Source: Aeoliella straminimaris (GTDB lineage Bacteria; Planctomycetota; Planctomycetia; Pirellulales; Lacipirellulaceae). From it: a DNA stretch of 64,000 nt. Below, in pieces: positions 18,298 to 28,398 of the stretch. Made by a program: the position numbers and the translations under genes. Numbering within the stretch: the first letter of the stretch is position 1; the number at the start of each line of letters is the position of its first letter. The notes below the pieces were generated by a model. The model was not told where the DNA came from. It saw only the letters and a program-made list of their open reading frames with translations, and searched no databases. The stretch lies in NCBI RefSeq assembly GCF_024054565.1, contig NZ_JAMXLR010000026.1, positions 124,001-188,000 on the forward strand, given 5' to 3'.

Positions 18298-19155
18298 CTA
18301 ACTACGCACCAACTCATGGAATGCACTGGTCAGTCGCTTGGTCATGGGGCCCGGTTTGCCGTTGCCGATGGGGCGGCTGTCGAGTTTCACCACGGGCACT
18401 ATCTCCGCGGCGCTGCCGGTCAGGAAGCACTCGTCGGCCACGTAGATGTCGTGCTTGGTAAGTGCGGGCTCGGCCAGTGGGATGCATAGTTCCAGTGCCA
18501 GGTCCATCACCGCTTCGCGAGTGACGCCTGCCAGAATGCCGGCATCGAGCGGGGGCGTGAGCAGCCGGCCATCTTTGACGATAAAAATGTTGTCGCCCGT
18601 GCACTCGGCCACTTCGCCCTTGTGATTGAGCATTAGGGCCTCGACGCAGCCGGCCTGCAGTCCTTCAATCTTCGCCAGAATGTTGTTCAGGTAGTTCAGA
18701 GACTTGACCCGCGCGCTGAGGGCCGCTGGATGATTGCGGATCACGCTGACCGTGACAATCTCCAGACCATTGTCGTAGAACTCCTGAGGGTAGAGCGTGA
18801 TGGTATCGGCGATGATGATCACCTGCGGATTGCTACAACGATTGGGGTCGAGTCCCAACGTGCCCGAGCCACGCGTGATCACCGCTCGCACGTAGCCATC
18901 GGACAGCCCGTTCTTGGCGACCGTTTCGTTGATGGCATCCGCCATTTCGTCCGGCGTCATCGGAATCTCGAGCCAGATGGCCCGGGCCGATTCGTACAGC
19001 CGCTGGATGTGCTCGCCCAGTCGGAAGACCTTGCCGGAGTAAATCCGCAGGCCCTCGAACACCCCGTCGCCGTACAATAGACCGTGATCGAAGACGCTGA
19101 TTTTGGCGTCCTCTTGGGAGAAAAATTGACCGCCGATGTAAATCTGTTTTGCCAT
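18298..19155 (-). CDS. ilvE: Branched-chain amino-acid aminotransferase
   Basis: 285 residues from the ATG at 19155. It is a fold-type IV PLP enzyme: the N-terminal 'DHGLLYGDGVFEGLRIYSG' motif, the catalytic Lys in 'RVKSLNYLNNILAK', and the C-terminal phosphate-binding 'TGSAAEIVPV' are all present. It catalyses the last step of Leu/Ile/Val synthesis with glutamate as amino donor. D-amino-acid or 4-amino-4-deoxychorismate lyase relatives share the fold, but the YxGxxxFEGLR pattern favours IlvE. It stands alone here. Confidence 0.88.
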   Translation of the reverse strand: MAKQIYIGGQFFSQEDAKISVFDHGLLYGDGVFEGLRIYSGKVFRLGEHIQRLYESARAIWLEIPMTPDEMADAINETVAKNGLSDGYVRAVITRGSGTLGLDPNRCSNPQVIIIADTITLYPQEFYDNGLEIVTVSVIRNHPAALSARVKSLNYLNNILAKIEGLQAGCVEALMLNHKGEVAECTGDNIFIVKDGRLLTPPLDAGILAGVTREAVMDLALELCIPLAEPALTKHDIYVADECFLTGSAAEIVPVVKLDSRPIGNGKPGPMTKRLTSAFHELVRS

Positions 19156-19378
19156 GAAAATAGCGACGCGGAAGGCGCCGATGAGGTTCAGCGAGTGACA
19201 CAAACTGGACTAGCTGCCGGGAAAAAACGGGGTAACCGGAATTCTCACCGCTTGTGGAAGTGTAGGTTACGGGCTCGCCACGGCAGTCCTAGATTGTGGC
19301 CTAGAATCGGCTGCTGGAGAAGGTGGTGTTTTAGGGGCTGAAGTAGGAAAAACAGGGTGATTAGGGATGAGTCGCACG

Positions 19379-19579
19379 CTAGCCCCCTGCGGCCTGACTG
19401 GGCGATAGCAGGAGGTGGGCAAGAATCACGGCATACACGACCAGGACGAGCCATTCGACTGGCGTGAAGAACCACTACCGGTTCGTGGTGGACCGAGGCT
19501 GAGGCTCTTGGGTTGTCCGGGGCGACCGGTACGGGTTCGCTGGTTGTTTGAGCTGGCAATCGCGGAGCCGAACACATTA
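19379..19579 (-). pseudogene. Decayed second copy of an NPYxSP-type small membrane protein
   Basis: Directly behind the small gene at 19577-19735, the frame shared with its stop codon reads NPYRSPRTTQEPQPRST, then a TAG stop at 19477-19475. It then continues FTPVEWLVLVVYAVILAHL, a good membrane helix, to a final stop at 19379. A start ATG overlaps the upstream stop (TAATG) but lies in another frame. So one frameshift and one in-frame stop would be needed to restore a single protein resembling the upstream gene. This is inferred from the shared Asn-Pro-Tyr-x-Ser-Pro start. Confidence 0.45.
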
Positions 19580-19735
19580 CAGTAGAACTAGCAGGAACAG
19601 GGTGAGGGCCAGGAGTCCCCCAGCAATGGTGAGGTCAGCCCTGTTGATTGCCCAGATATTCGTGATCCGTTCTTTTGGTTGCGGTGTGGGTCGAGACTCG
19701 GGCGACTCGTACGGATTCGTGGCTTGGCTATTCAA
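19577..19735 (-). CDS. Small single-helix membrane protein (NPYESP type)
   Basis: 52 residues read from a TTG at 19735, 25 bases after the moxR stop. The start is the least certain part. The sequence has Asn-Pro-Tyr-Glu-Ser-Pro followed by a Pro-rich cytoplasmic stretch and a single C-terminal membrane helix (LTIAGGLLALTLFLLVLL). Small proteins of this layout are common in planctomycetes; their function is unknown. Its position suggests co-transcription with the MoxR/VWA genes. Confidence 0.6.
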   Translation of the reverse strand: MNSQATNPYESPESRPTPQPKERITNIWAINRADLTIAGGLLALTLFLLVLL

Positions 19736-19759
19736 CGCAATGAATTCCGTTCTACGGGT

Positions 19760-20776
<1,017 letters not shown>

Positions 20777-20847
20777 TTGTGGAGGCTGGGGGCTAGGGAC
20801 TGGGATTTGAATTCAAAGGCCGCACTCACTTACTGGCGGCAACAGGG

Positions 20848-20920
20848 AATGACCAATGACAGATTAACAATCACCAACGGCACTAGAACATGGGGAATTG
20901 GTGATACTTCATTGGTCATT
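20848..20920. repeat. Palindromic intergenic element
   Basis: AATGACCAATGA at 20848-20859 is an exact inverted repeat of TCATTGGTCATT at 20909-20920. A second inner pair (ATCACCAA near 20870 and TTGGTGAT near 20897) strengthens the fold. It sits immediately after the VWA gene stop codon and before moxR. No T-run follows, so it is not a classical terminator; it may act as an RNA hairpin or be a small mobile repeat. Confidence 0.6.
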
Positions 20921-20923
20921 TGC

Positions 20924-23900
20924 TCACTGTTTGTCTTTCCAAACATCTTTCTTGGCTTTGAGCAGCCGCGAGGTGTAGCTTTCTTCTTCCTTGTCGGCCT
21001 CTCCCACTTTGGGGGCGGGGGCCTGGGTGGGTCGCTGAGGTGCGGGGCCGTCCATTTCGTCCAGGGGCGAGGGATCGCCGGTCGGCTCGGTCTCTTCGGG
21101 TGCTTCGAAGCGGGTCTCCGCGCGACGCGACTCGTATTGTTTCTGCACCTCGGCCTTGCGGCTTTGCAGGCGGCTCATCGTGGCGGGCACAGCGGCTTCG
21201 TGCTGGCGGCCCAGTAGCTTCTCGTCGATATACACCCACATCGGCTTGAGCCACTCGAAGCCCACCTGCACGCGGCGGATGAACACATCGCCAAAAAACA
21301 GCGTGGAGGCCAATACCACCATCCATGGCCAGATGCTCTGCGTCGACACGGCTGGCGGCAAGTCGCGTCGGTAGGGATCGAACGAGAGCAGGTTTGTCAG
21401 GATCTGCGGGTCGCCCGTCAGCATGGTGTTCTGCTCGGACCCAACCAACACGCCGGGTTTCCCCTTGTTCGGCTCGAGACGGGCCATCGTTTCCAGCAGC
21501 GGCAAATTGGTTTCGCGGTCGCGGAACTCCTCGCTGTAGCCGACATTCACGCCCGTGCGAATCATCCCCTCGTCGCCACCAGGCTGGACCGACAGCATGT
21601 AACTGCCCGGCACCATCGAGTCGAACTCGCCGATGTAGCGGCCAGGTGCAACCTGCTCGATTACTAGCGGAATCGATTCCATGTCGGGCCCCACGACCGT
21701 GGCGTTCATCGACGCGACGTTGATGAACTCCTCGTCCTTGTCCAAGGCGTCGATGATCACCCGTGTTTTGCCATCCTCGGTGGTGGTGGCGACGCTGAAG
21801 TTACCGGTGTCGCCTGTGGGACGCATTGACCAGCGAATCATCTGGCTGAAGAACTGATCGTAGCGATCCCAGCCGTCCCAGGCCTTGGCCAGTTGCCGCC
21901 CACCATCGGAGGTAAACACCACCGTCTTGCCCAAGCCATAAGGCCAGGCGGCCAGCAGCGTGCTGTTGGCTTCGATGCGTGGTTCGGGCGAGCGAAGGAT
22001 CACCTCCACCAAGGCGCTGTCCTTCACGGTGGTGAGCACATAGCCATTGATGGGGGGAAACTCCTCGGGCCCAATGCCACGGACAATTTCGTGCTGCGAG
22101 GTCAGAATCGGCTTTTGCGGCGGGTCCAGGTCTTTGACTAGCGGCCGGGCCACGCGACGGGCCTCGCGCTGGTAGATGCGAGGCAGCGCCTTGGCGTTGC
22201 GGACCTTGTAGTACTTGCCCCCGGTGGCCTGGGCGATGTCGCGCATGGTCTTGGTACCCACGGTGCCATGCGCACCAACGGCCACGGTGGTAATCTTCAC
22301 CTGCATCTTCTTGAACTGCGCAATCACCTGCCGACTGGGGGGCGAGGGATCGCCGTCGGAGATGATGATCATGTGCTTGACGGCCGGCTTGTTGGTCAAT
22401 TGGTCGAGCCGGGCGAAGCTGTTGGCCACCTTCTTCATGGCGCCTTCGAAGGCCGGCATGTCGCCCACCGCCATGGTGTCGACCCGGGCGAGCATCATGT
22501 TGCGATTCTCGCCCACGGTCAGCATGCCCCCCTGCGACTGGCCCCACAGCCATTGGTCGGTCATGTTCCACTGGATCATGCCGGCATAGTCGCGATCGCC
22601 CAGGACCTTGATCGCCTCGATGGCAATGCGTTTCTGCCAGTAGTTGCCCTGCGACATCTCGCTGGCGTGCATCATCAGGGCCAGTGCACCCACCGGTACC
22701 ACCTTGGCGCTTTTGATCTGGAAATCGACCGGCATGGCCTTTTCCAGCTCGGTGTTGGCCCAGCCACCGGCTCCCATGCTGTTGCGGCCGCCAATCATCA
22801 CCAGCCCGCAGCCGAGCTCCTCGGTGTTGCGGACCAGCATGCTGACCTGGGCGTCGGAGAAGTTGGCACCGCTACCATCGTCTTCGAAGTCCGCGTCGCT
22901 GCTGCTGCGAGGCACGTTGGCCAATACTACGGTGTCGTACCGCTGCAGGTCGGCCAGCGTGCTGAACAGCGCGTTGCTGGGCATCACCGTGACTTCCAGG
23001 CCACTGGTTCGCAGCCGATCGACCATGTAGTCAAACTGCCCTGGCTCGGCAAAGTCCTCGATCACCAGCACGTGCCCCTTGCCGCGGACGTGCGTAAATG
23101 CCGTGCCAACGTTGTTTTGGGCGGTGCCGTCGCTGCTGGGATCGGCGGGGAAAAACTGGGCTTCGTAGGTGTAAAAGTCGGGGCGCTCGATGGTCTCGGT
23201 CACTGAGAACCGGCTCTTGCCGGGTGGCAACTCGACGGGTCCCTCGGTCAGGGTCTCCTGATAGTCGCCCGTCTTGCGAACGATCTTCAACGTACCGGGA
23301 AGCGGCGGTGCACCTTCGGGGGCGTCGTGATTCAGCACGACACGCAACTCGAAAGGCTGCCCCTGACGAACGTCGCTCGGCAACGTAACCTTCTCGACCG
23401 AAGCCTCACTACGCACGGGTAGATCGACTGGCAACACATCGATGCTGATGCCGGCATCGGCCAGGGCCCGGGCTTCGCTCAAGGCATCGCCCAGGTTCTC
23501 GTTGCCATCGGTCACCACGACGATCCGCCGCGCGGTCTCTTCGGGGAACAATGCCCGGGCGCGCTGCAGGGCACTTTCCAGATTCGTGTATTGCGGGTCG
23601 AGCAGGCTGGTGAGCTTCTGCAGATCGACAAAATAGTCGAGCGGTGGTGTTTCGACTTCGGCATCGCGTCCAAACACGATGACGCCCACCCGGTCGTTCT
23701 TTTCGGAGCGGAGGTGCTCGTCGACCGACTCGTTGACGAACTCCATCATCAGTTCCCGACGATCCTCGGGAATGCTCATCGACTGATCGAGCAGATAGAG
23801 CACCGTCATCGAGTCGTTCTTCTTGCGATACTGGATGTCGGCCAACGCGAACACCAAGAGCGCGAACACCAGACTACGCAAGATGATGGCCGTCAGCCGA

Positions 23901-24004
23901 CGCCAATGCCCCAGCCCCGCCAGGCTGCGATAGCTGGTAAACCAGATCACTGGCAGCAGAAGCAGCAGCAACAGGTACCACGGGCTGTCGAAGGCGAAAG
24001 GCAT
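20924..24004 (-). CDS. Large membrane protein with two von Willebrand A domains
   Basis: About 1026 residues from the ATG at 24004. Two N-terminal membrane helices (5-22 and 38-55) precede a first VWA domain whose metal site reads DQSMS (first motif altered from DxSxS form) with a later VVTDGNENLG. The middle region contains a glutamine-amidotransferase-like segment (YDTVVLANVPR, GCGLVMIGGRNSMGAGGW). A second VWA-like stretch has MIIISDGDPSPPS. One more membrane helix lies near residues 930-950 (WPWMVVLASTLFFG), followed by a charged cytoplasmic tail. This is the BatA/VWA partner of MoxR encoded 147 bases downstream. The role is probably envelope stress or complex assembly; the exact task is unknown. 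Confidence 0.85.
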   Translation of the reverse strand: MPFAFDSPWYLLLLLLLPVIWFTSYRSLAGLGHWRRLTAIILRSLVFALLVFALADIQYRKKNDSMTVLYLLDQSMSIPEDRRELMMEFVNESVDEHLRSEKNDRVGVIVFGRDAEVETPPLDYFVDLQKLTSLLDPQYTNLESALQRARALFPEETARRIVVVTDGNENLGDALSEARALADAGISIDVLPVDLPVRSEASVEKVTLPSDVRQGQPFELRVVLNHDAPEGAPPLPGTLKIVRKTGDYQETLTEGPVELPPGKSRFSVTETIERPDFYTYEAQFFPADPSSDGTAQNNVGTAFTHVRGKGHVLVIEDFAEPGQFDYMVDRLRTSGLEVTVMPSNALFSTLADLQRYDTVVLANVPRSSSDADFEDDGSGANFSDAQVSMLVRNTEELGCGLVMIGGRNSMGAGGWANTELEKAMPVDFQIKSAKVVPVGALALMMHASEMSQGNYWQKRIAIEAIKVLGDRDYAGMIQWNMTDQWLWGQSQGGMLTVGENRNMMLARVDTMAVGDMPAFEGAMKKVANSFARLDQLTNKPAVKHMIIISDGDPSPPSRQVIAQFKKMQVKITTVAVGAHGTVGTKTMRDIAQATGGKYYKVRNAKALPRIYQREARRVARPLVKDLDPPQKPILTSQHEIVRGIGPEEFPPINGYVLTTVKDSALVEVILRSPEPRIEANSTLLAAWPYGLGKTVVFTSDGGRQLAKAWDGWDRYDQFFSQMIRWSMRPTGDTGNFSVATTTEDGKTRVIIDALDKDEEFINVASMNATVVGPDMESIPLVIEQVAPGRYIGEFDSMVPGSYMLSVQPGGDEGMIRTGVNVGYSEEFRDRETNLPLLETMARLEPNKGKPGVLVGSEQNTMLTGDPQILTNLLSFDPYRRDLPPAVSTQSIWPWMVVLASTLFFGDVFIRRVQVGFEWLKPMWVYIDEKLLGRQHEAAVPATMSRLQSRKAEVQKQYESRRAETRFEAPEETEPTGDPSPLDEMDGPAPQRPTQAPAPKVGEADKEEESYTSRLLKAKKDVWKDKQ

Positions 24005-24074
24005 GATGGGGATGGATGAAGGACGAAATGACGTGTGCGGCGACTCTCGCCTCACTTACTCACTTACCCGCGGC

Positions 24075-25046
24075 TCAAATAGTGAATCGCTGAACTCGAT
24101 GATTGTAGCTATCCAGTACGAATGTTTTACCTCGTGAATCCTGCACGATGGACCAAGGGTTGTGCAACTGGCCCGGTTCGCGGCCCTGGGCCCCCCAGGT
24201 GGCCAACGACTTGCCCTGCTGGCTGAACTTCTGGACGCGGCTGTTTCCATATTCGCAAACCAGCACGTGATCTTGCGCGTCGATCCACATGCAATAAGGA
24301 TACGAAAGCTGCCCCGGTTCGATTCCCTCCTCGCCCCATTCAAAAAGTTGTTGGCCTTGTCCGTCGAAGACCTGCAGCCGGTGGTTGCCGGCGTCGCACA
24401 CCCAGACGCGATCCTGGGTATCGACCCACAGATTCTGCGGGCGGAGGAAGTGCCCCGCCTCGTTTCCATGAGTGCCCCATTGTAGGACAAAACTGCCGTC
24501 GGGGGCGAATTTTTGGATTCGATCGTGCTGGCCATACTCCGAGACGAACAGATTTCCGGCCGAGTCGCGGACGATGTCGGTGGTCCACCCCAATTGCCCA
24601 GGCCCGCTCCCTTCCTCGCCGAAGCTCTCGTCCTCCAGCAACTTGCCCTCGGGCGTATAGACCAGAACCCGAAAATAGTGCGTATCCGCGACGTACAGCT
24701 TCCCATTGATGAACGACATGCCGGTGGGGCGGCCGTTCTTGCTCTGGGGGGTTCGCCAGCCACGGAGAAACTTGCCGTCGCGGTCGAAAACCTGGATCCG
24801 GGCGGTAATATCGACCAGGTAAAGTAGGTCGTCCGGGTCGATGCACATGGCCCGGGGCTTCTGCAGCTTGCCAGGAGAAATTCCACGCTCGCCCCACACC
24901 TTTTCCGGTCGCGAACTGCCCGAGGCCGAGGAAAAACAACCGGCAAAGGGGCTGAGCGAGGCGGCTGCCAACGCTCCATGCAGGAAGTTCCTCCGAGAGA
25001 TTCGGTTAGAAGGACCGCCGGCGGATGGGGACAAGTTGCGCTTCAC
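24075..25046 (-). CDS. Tat-exported lipoprotein with NHL beta-propeller
   Basis: 323 residues, apparent GTG start at 25046. The N-terminus has a twin-arginine motif SRRNFL and, after the hydrophobic stretch, a lipobox-like SPFAGC, indicating export by the Tat system and lipid anchoring. The rest is a six-bladed NHL propeller. Repeats of the type 'PEGKLLEDESFGEEGSGPGQL ... DIVRDSAGNLFVSEYGQHDRIQKF' recur about every 47 residues. NHL propellers bind proteins, glycans or RNA; the partner is unknown. It ends 70 bases before the VWA gene on the same strand, so a shared transcript is possible. Confidence 0.84.
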   Translation of the reverse strand: MKRNLSPSAGGPSNRISRRNFLHGALAAASLSPFAGCFSSASGSSRPEKVWGERGISPGKLQKPRAMCIDPDDLLYLVDITARIQVFDRDGKFLRGWRTPQSKNGRPTGMSFINGKLYVADTHYFRVLVYTPEGKLLEDESFGEEGSGPGQLGWTTDIVRDSAGNLFVSEYGQHDRIQKFAPDGSFVLQWGTHGNEAGHFLRPQNLWVDTQDRVWVCDAGNHRLQVFDGQGQQLFEWGEEGIEPGQLSYPYCMWIDAQDHVLVCEYGNSRVQKFSQQGKSLATWGAQGREPGQLHNPWSIVQDSRGKTFVLDSYNHRVQRFTI

Positions 25047-25195
25047 CCCATCAATTACAACCGCTGGACGTGGTGCTTGGCAACACTTGTCGGAATTTTT
25101 CGCCAGGAACGAGCCAGCGGACGCGGTTGCCCAGACCGGTTGAGAGCTTTATAACTTGGGATGCTTTCCCCAGTTGCCCCCGTTTTCTTTTCGCT

Positions 25196-26341
25196 ATGCC
25201 ACCGCTTCGCATCGACGTCCACCGCACCGACGATCTGCGCGACGTGGTCCACCGCGCTGTCCAATCGCTGGTCGAAGGCAAACTGGTAGCCTTTCCCACC
25301 GAAACCGTGTACGGCGTGGCGGCCAGCGCCTGCAATGCGGAGGCCGTCGATCGGCTGCTGGAGGCCAAGAATCGCAACCCGGGCGCCCCGTTTGCCCTGG
25401 CCATCAAGAGTGCGGCCGAGGCCCAGGACTATGCCCCCGATATGGGCCCCCTGGCCTGGAGGCTGGCACGGCGGTGCTGGCCTGGCCCGGTCACCCTGGT
25501 GCTGGACTGCGATCCCCAGCGGGGACTCACCGGGCGACTGGACGAAACGGTCTGCCAGGCGGTCTGCCCCAACGGCACCGTGGGCCTGCGGGTGCCTGCC
25601 AATCAACTGCTGCTCGACGTACTATGTATGATTAATGGTCCGCTGGCGCTAACCAGTGCCAACCTGTCGGGCCAATCGGACGCCGTGAATGCCGACGAAG
25701 TGATCGCGGCACTAGGCGACCGCATCGACCTGGTGCTGGACGATGGTCCGGCGCGATATGGCCGCCCCAGCACGGTGGTGCGGGTGCATGGAAATCATTT
25801 CAACATCCTGCGCGAAGGCGTAGTGGGAGCAGCTACCTTGGAGCGACTTGGCCGATACATGGTGGTGATGGTCTGCACCGGTAACACGTGCCGCAGTCCC
25901 ATGGCCGAGGCGCTACTGCGCAAGGCACTGGCCGACGAGCTGGGCCTGTCGGACGACGAAATGGACCAAAAGGGCGTGCAGGTACTGTCGGCCGGCCTGG
26001 CCGCCGCACCGGGTGCCCCCCCCAGTTCCGAAGCGGTAACGCTCATGCATGAGCATGGGCTGGGAATCGAGGAACATCGCAGTCAACCGCTCACCGACCA
26101 GTTGCTGCGTCACGCAGATTTGGTGCTCACCATGACTCGGGGCCATCTGCAAGCCATTGTGCAGTCGAGCCCCGAGTGGGCTGCCAAGACCGCTCCCCTG
26201 ATGCCCGACGGCGACGACGTGGCCGATCCGATTGGGGGTCCGCTCGAGGTGTACCGGTCGTGTGCCACCCAGATTGCCGAAGGTGTCTCGTACCACGCCA
26301 AGAGAATCGCTGAAACGTTCCGAAAATCCGAGGGCAGCTAG
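25196..26341 (+). CDS. Threonylcarbamoyl-AMP synthase (Sua5/YrdC) fused to low-molecular-weight phosphatase
   Basis: About 381 residues from the ATG at 25196. Residues 1-215 are the Sua5/YrdC domain, with LVAFPTETVYGVAAS, the RNPGAPFALAIK segment and the C-terminal 'GPLALTSANLSGQ' motif. It makes the threonylcarbamoyl-AMP intermediate for the t6A modification of ANN-decoding tRNAs. Residues 220-381 are a low-molecular-weight protein phosphatase with the P-loop CTGNTCRS (nucleophile Cys227) and a likely acid loop DVADPIGG. The CTGNT form is the one found in YwlE-type arginine phosphatases rather than CxGNxCR tyrosine ones (family knowledge). Separate ywlC and ywlE neighbours exist in Bacillus, so this fusion joins genes that are often adjacent. 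Confidence 0.9.
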   Translation: MPPLRIDVHRTDDLRDVVHRAVQSLVEGKLVAFPTETVYGVAASACNAEAVDRLLEAKNRNPGAPFALAIKSAAEAQDYAPDMGPLAWRLARRCWPGPVTLVLDCDPQRGLTGRLDETVCQAVCPNGTVGLRVPANQLLLDVLCMINGPLALTSANLSGQSDAVNADEVIAALGDRIDLVLDDGPARYGRPSTVVRVHGNHFNILREGVVGAATLERLGRYMVVMVCTGNTCRSPMAEALLRKALADELGLSDDEMDQKGVQVLSAGLAAAPGAPPSSEAVTLMHEHGLGIEEHRSQPLTDQLLRHADLVLTMTRGHLQAIVQSSPEWAAKTAPLMPDGDDVADPIGGPLEVYRSCATQIAEGVSYHAKRIAETFRKSEGS

Positions 26342-26508
26342 CGCGAGGTCGAGCCTCGAAGAGTGTGGCTAACCGCGTGAGGCCCCCAAATGGTGGTGCC
26401 CCCTCATAACACAACGGCGTTCGTTCTGCTATAATCCAGGGGCTAAGTCGCTTGGCTGGACGTCTGCTGGGCGTCTACACACTTGGCGATTCCAAAAGGC
26501 CACTCTCC

Positions 26509-26961
26509 ATGCGTATTTCTGTTGCCAGCGACCACCGCGGATTCCAAATCAAGGAGCAGATCTGCCAACTGCTCCGCGATAAGGGGCACGAAGTGGACGA
26601 TGCAGGGACCTGCGGGCCTGAAAGCGTCGACTATCCCGATTTTGCCGCGATCGTGGCCAAAAAAATCAGCAACGATCAGGCCGATCGTGGGATTTTGATC
26701 TGTGGCACCGGCATCGGGATGGCGATTGCCGCCAACAAGTTCCGCGGCGTCCGGGCGGCGCCCTGCACCGACGAAGTGACCGCCGAGATCAGTCGCCGGC
26801 ACAACGATCTGAATGTGTTGTGTCTGTCGGCCGATCTGATTTCGCCCCGCACGGTGGAGCGGATGATCGAGACCTGGATCAATACCGATTTCGAAGGAGG
26901 TCGCCACCTCCGCCGGATTGAGAAGATCAACGAACTCGAAAAGTGCAAACACGACGAGTAG
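26509..26961 (+). CDS. rpiB: Ribose-5-phosphate isomerase B
   Basis: 150 residues from the ATG at 26509. The RpiB/LacA family signature is clear: VASDHRGFQIKEQI at the start, the DYPDFAAIVA motif, GILICGTGIGMAIAANK (phosphate-binding and catalytic loop region) and ARC-type RRHNDLNVLCL. It interconverts ribose 5-phosphate and ribulose 5-phosphate in the pentose phosphate pathway. Here Cys in ILICGTG is the expected catalytic base position. It precedes the glycerate kinase gene by 63 bases, so they may be one transcript. Confidence 0.94.
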   Translation: MRISVASDHRGFQIKEQICQLLRDKGHEVDDAGTCGPESVDYPDFAAIVAKKISNDQADRGILICGTGIGMAIAANKFRGVRAAPCTDEVTAEISRRHNDLNVLCLSADLISPRTVERMIETWINTDFEGGRHLRRIEKINELEKCKHDE

Positions 26962-27024
26962 CGTATTTAGAGCCCGCCCCGACCCTGGCGAACGGCATCC
27001 CAGCTACAGGCGATTGGCACCGCG

Positions 27025-28398
27025 ATGTCCCCTGCCCAGCAACTGCGTCGTGACGCCCTGCGTATTTGGCAAGCCGGTATCGAAGCCGTGCTGCCCGATA
27101 AGCTTCTCGAGCGAGAGATCAGCGTCGCCGCGAACGCACTGCGTATCGGCGATTGGGAGTCGCCGCTAGATTCCATCGGCCGCATCCTGGTGGTCGGTGC
27201 TGGCAAAGCCGGCGCGGCGATGGTGCGGGGACTGGAATCGGCACTCGGCCCCGAGGTGATCGCCAAACACCAGGTCGGCGGCTGGGTGAACGTGCCGGCA
27301 GGCACGGTCGAGCCGACTTCCGCCGTGCACCTGCACGCTGGCCGCCCGGCTGGTGTGAACGAGCCCCGTCCCGAGGGGGTGGAAGGCACTCGCCAGATAC
27401 TGCGTGAAGTCTCCACGCTTGCACCGCGTGATTTATGCATCTGCCTGCTATCGGGCGGTGGCTCAGCCCTGCTGCCCGCACCGGCGGCAGGAGTGACGCT
27501 GGACAACAAGGCCGCCATCACACGACTACTTTCCGCCTCGGGCGCCACGATCGACCAGCTTAATTGCGTGCGTCGGCAACTCAGCGACATCAAAGGAGGT
27601 GGGCTTGCACGAGCCTGCACCGCAGGCACGTTGCTAACGCTCGTGGTCTCCGATGTGCTGGGCGACCCGCTGGATACGATTGCCTCGGGGCCAACTTATC
27701 CTTGCCACGAAGGCCCCGAACAGGCGCTCGATGTGCTCCGACGTTTGGACCTGGCGGAGCACGAAGATGCACGGCCCATCGTGGAGTACCTCCAGCGGCG
27801 CATCGAAGCGGGCGATGGCCCGCCGGCCGAACCATCGTGCCATGTCGAACACCTGGTGCTGGCCAACAATGCGACGGCCGTCGATGCGGCCGGCATGGAG
27901 GCCGAACGGTTGGGCTACAACCACGCCATGCTGTGCGCCACCGAATCGGAGGGGCCGGCCGAAGACGTAGGCCAGCATCTGGCCGACATGGCGCTGGCAA
28001 TGCGCGATCAACCGGGCCCCAATTGCTTGATCACCGGCGGAGAGCCCACCGTTACGCTGGCCCCGCCCGAGCGTCGCGGCAAAGGAGGGCGCAACCAGCA
28101 ACTCGTACTGGCGGCGCTGGAAAAGCTGGGCGACTGTCACGGCGTTGCGTTGCTATCCGGCGGCACCGATGGCGAAGATGGCCCCACCGACGCCGCGGGG
28201 GCGATGATCGACGCCGACGTGGTGGCCGCCGCCAGCAAGCAAGGCTTAGACGCTGCCGACTTTCTCGACCGTAACGACGCCTATCACTTCTTTCAGCCAC
28301 TCGACGCCCTGGTAATCACGGGCCCCACAGGCACCAACGTGTGCGACATCCGCGTGGTGGTGGTCGATCAGCAATCGCCAGCGAATACCGACGGTTAG
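27025..28398 (+). CDS. Glycerate 2-kinase (MOFRL/GK-II type)
   Basis: 457 residues, the usual length of type II glycerate kinases. N-terminal Rossmann-like part: 'RILVVGAGKAGAAMVRGLE'. The CLLSGGGSALLPAPA nucleotide loop and the C-terminal MOFRL region (GGEPTVTL, GGRNQQLVLAAL, ALLSGGTDGEDGPTDAAGA) are all present. It phosphorylates D-glycerate to 2-phosphoglycerate, linking serine or glyoxylate breakdown to glycolysis. It overlaps the end of the convergent CDF transporter by four bases. Confidence 0.92.
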   Translation: MSPAQQLRRDALRIWQAGIEAVLPDKLLEREISVAANALRIGDWESPLDSIGRILVVGAGKAGAAMVRGLESALGPEVIAKHQVGGWVNVPAGTVEPTSAVHLHAGRPAGVNEPRPEGVEGTRQILREVSTLAPRDLCICLLSGGGSALLPAPAAGVTLDNKAAITRLLSASGATIDQLNCVRRQLSDIKGGGLARACTAGTLLTLVVSDVLGDPLDTIASGPTYPCHEGPEQALDVLRRLDLAEHEDARPIVEYLQRRIEAGDGPPAEPSCHVEHLVLANNATAVDAAGMEAERLGYNHAMLCATESEGPAEDVGQHLADMALAMRDQPGPNCLITGGEPTVTLAPPERRGKGGRNQQLVLAALEKLGDCHGVALLSGGTDGEDGPTDAAGAMIDADVVAAASKQGLDAADFLDRNDAYHFFQPLDALVITGPTGTNVCDIRVVVVDQQSPANTDG

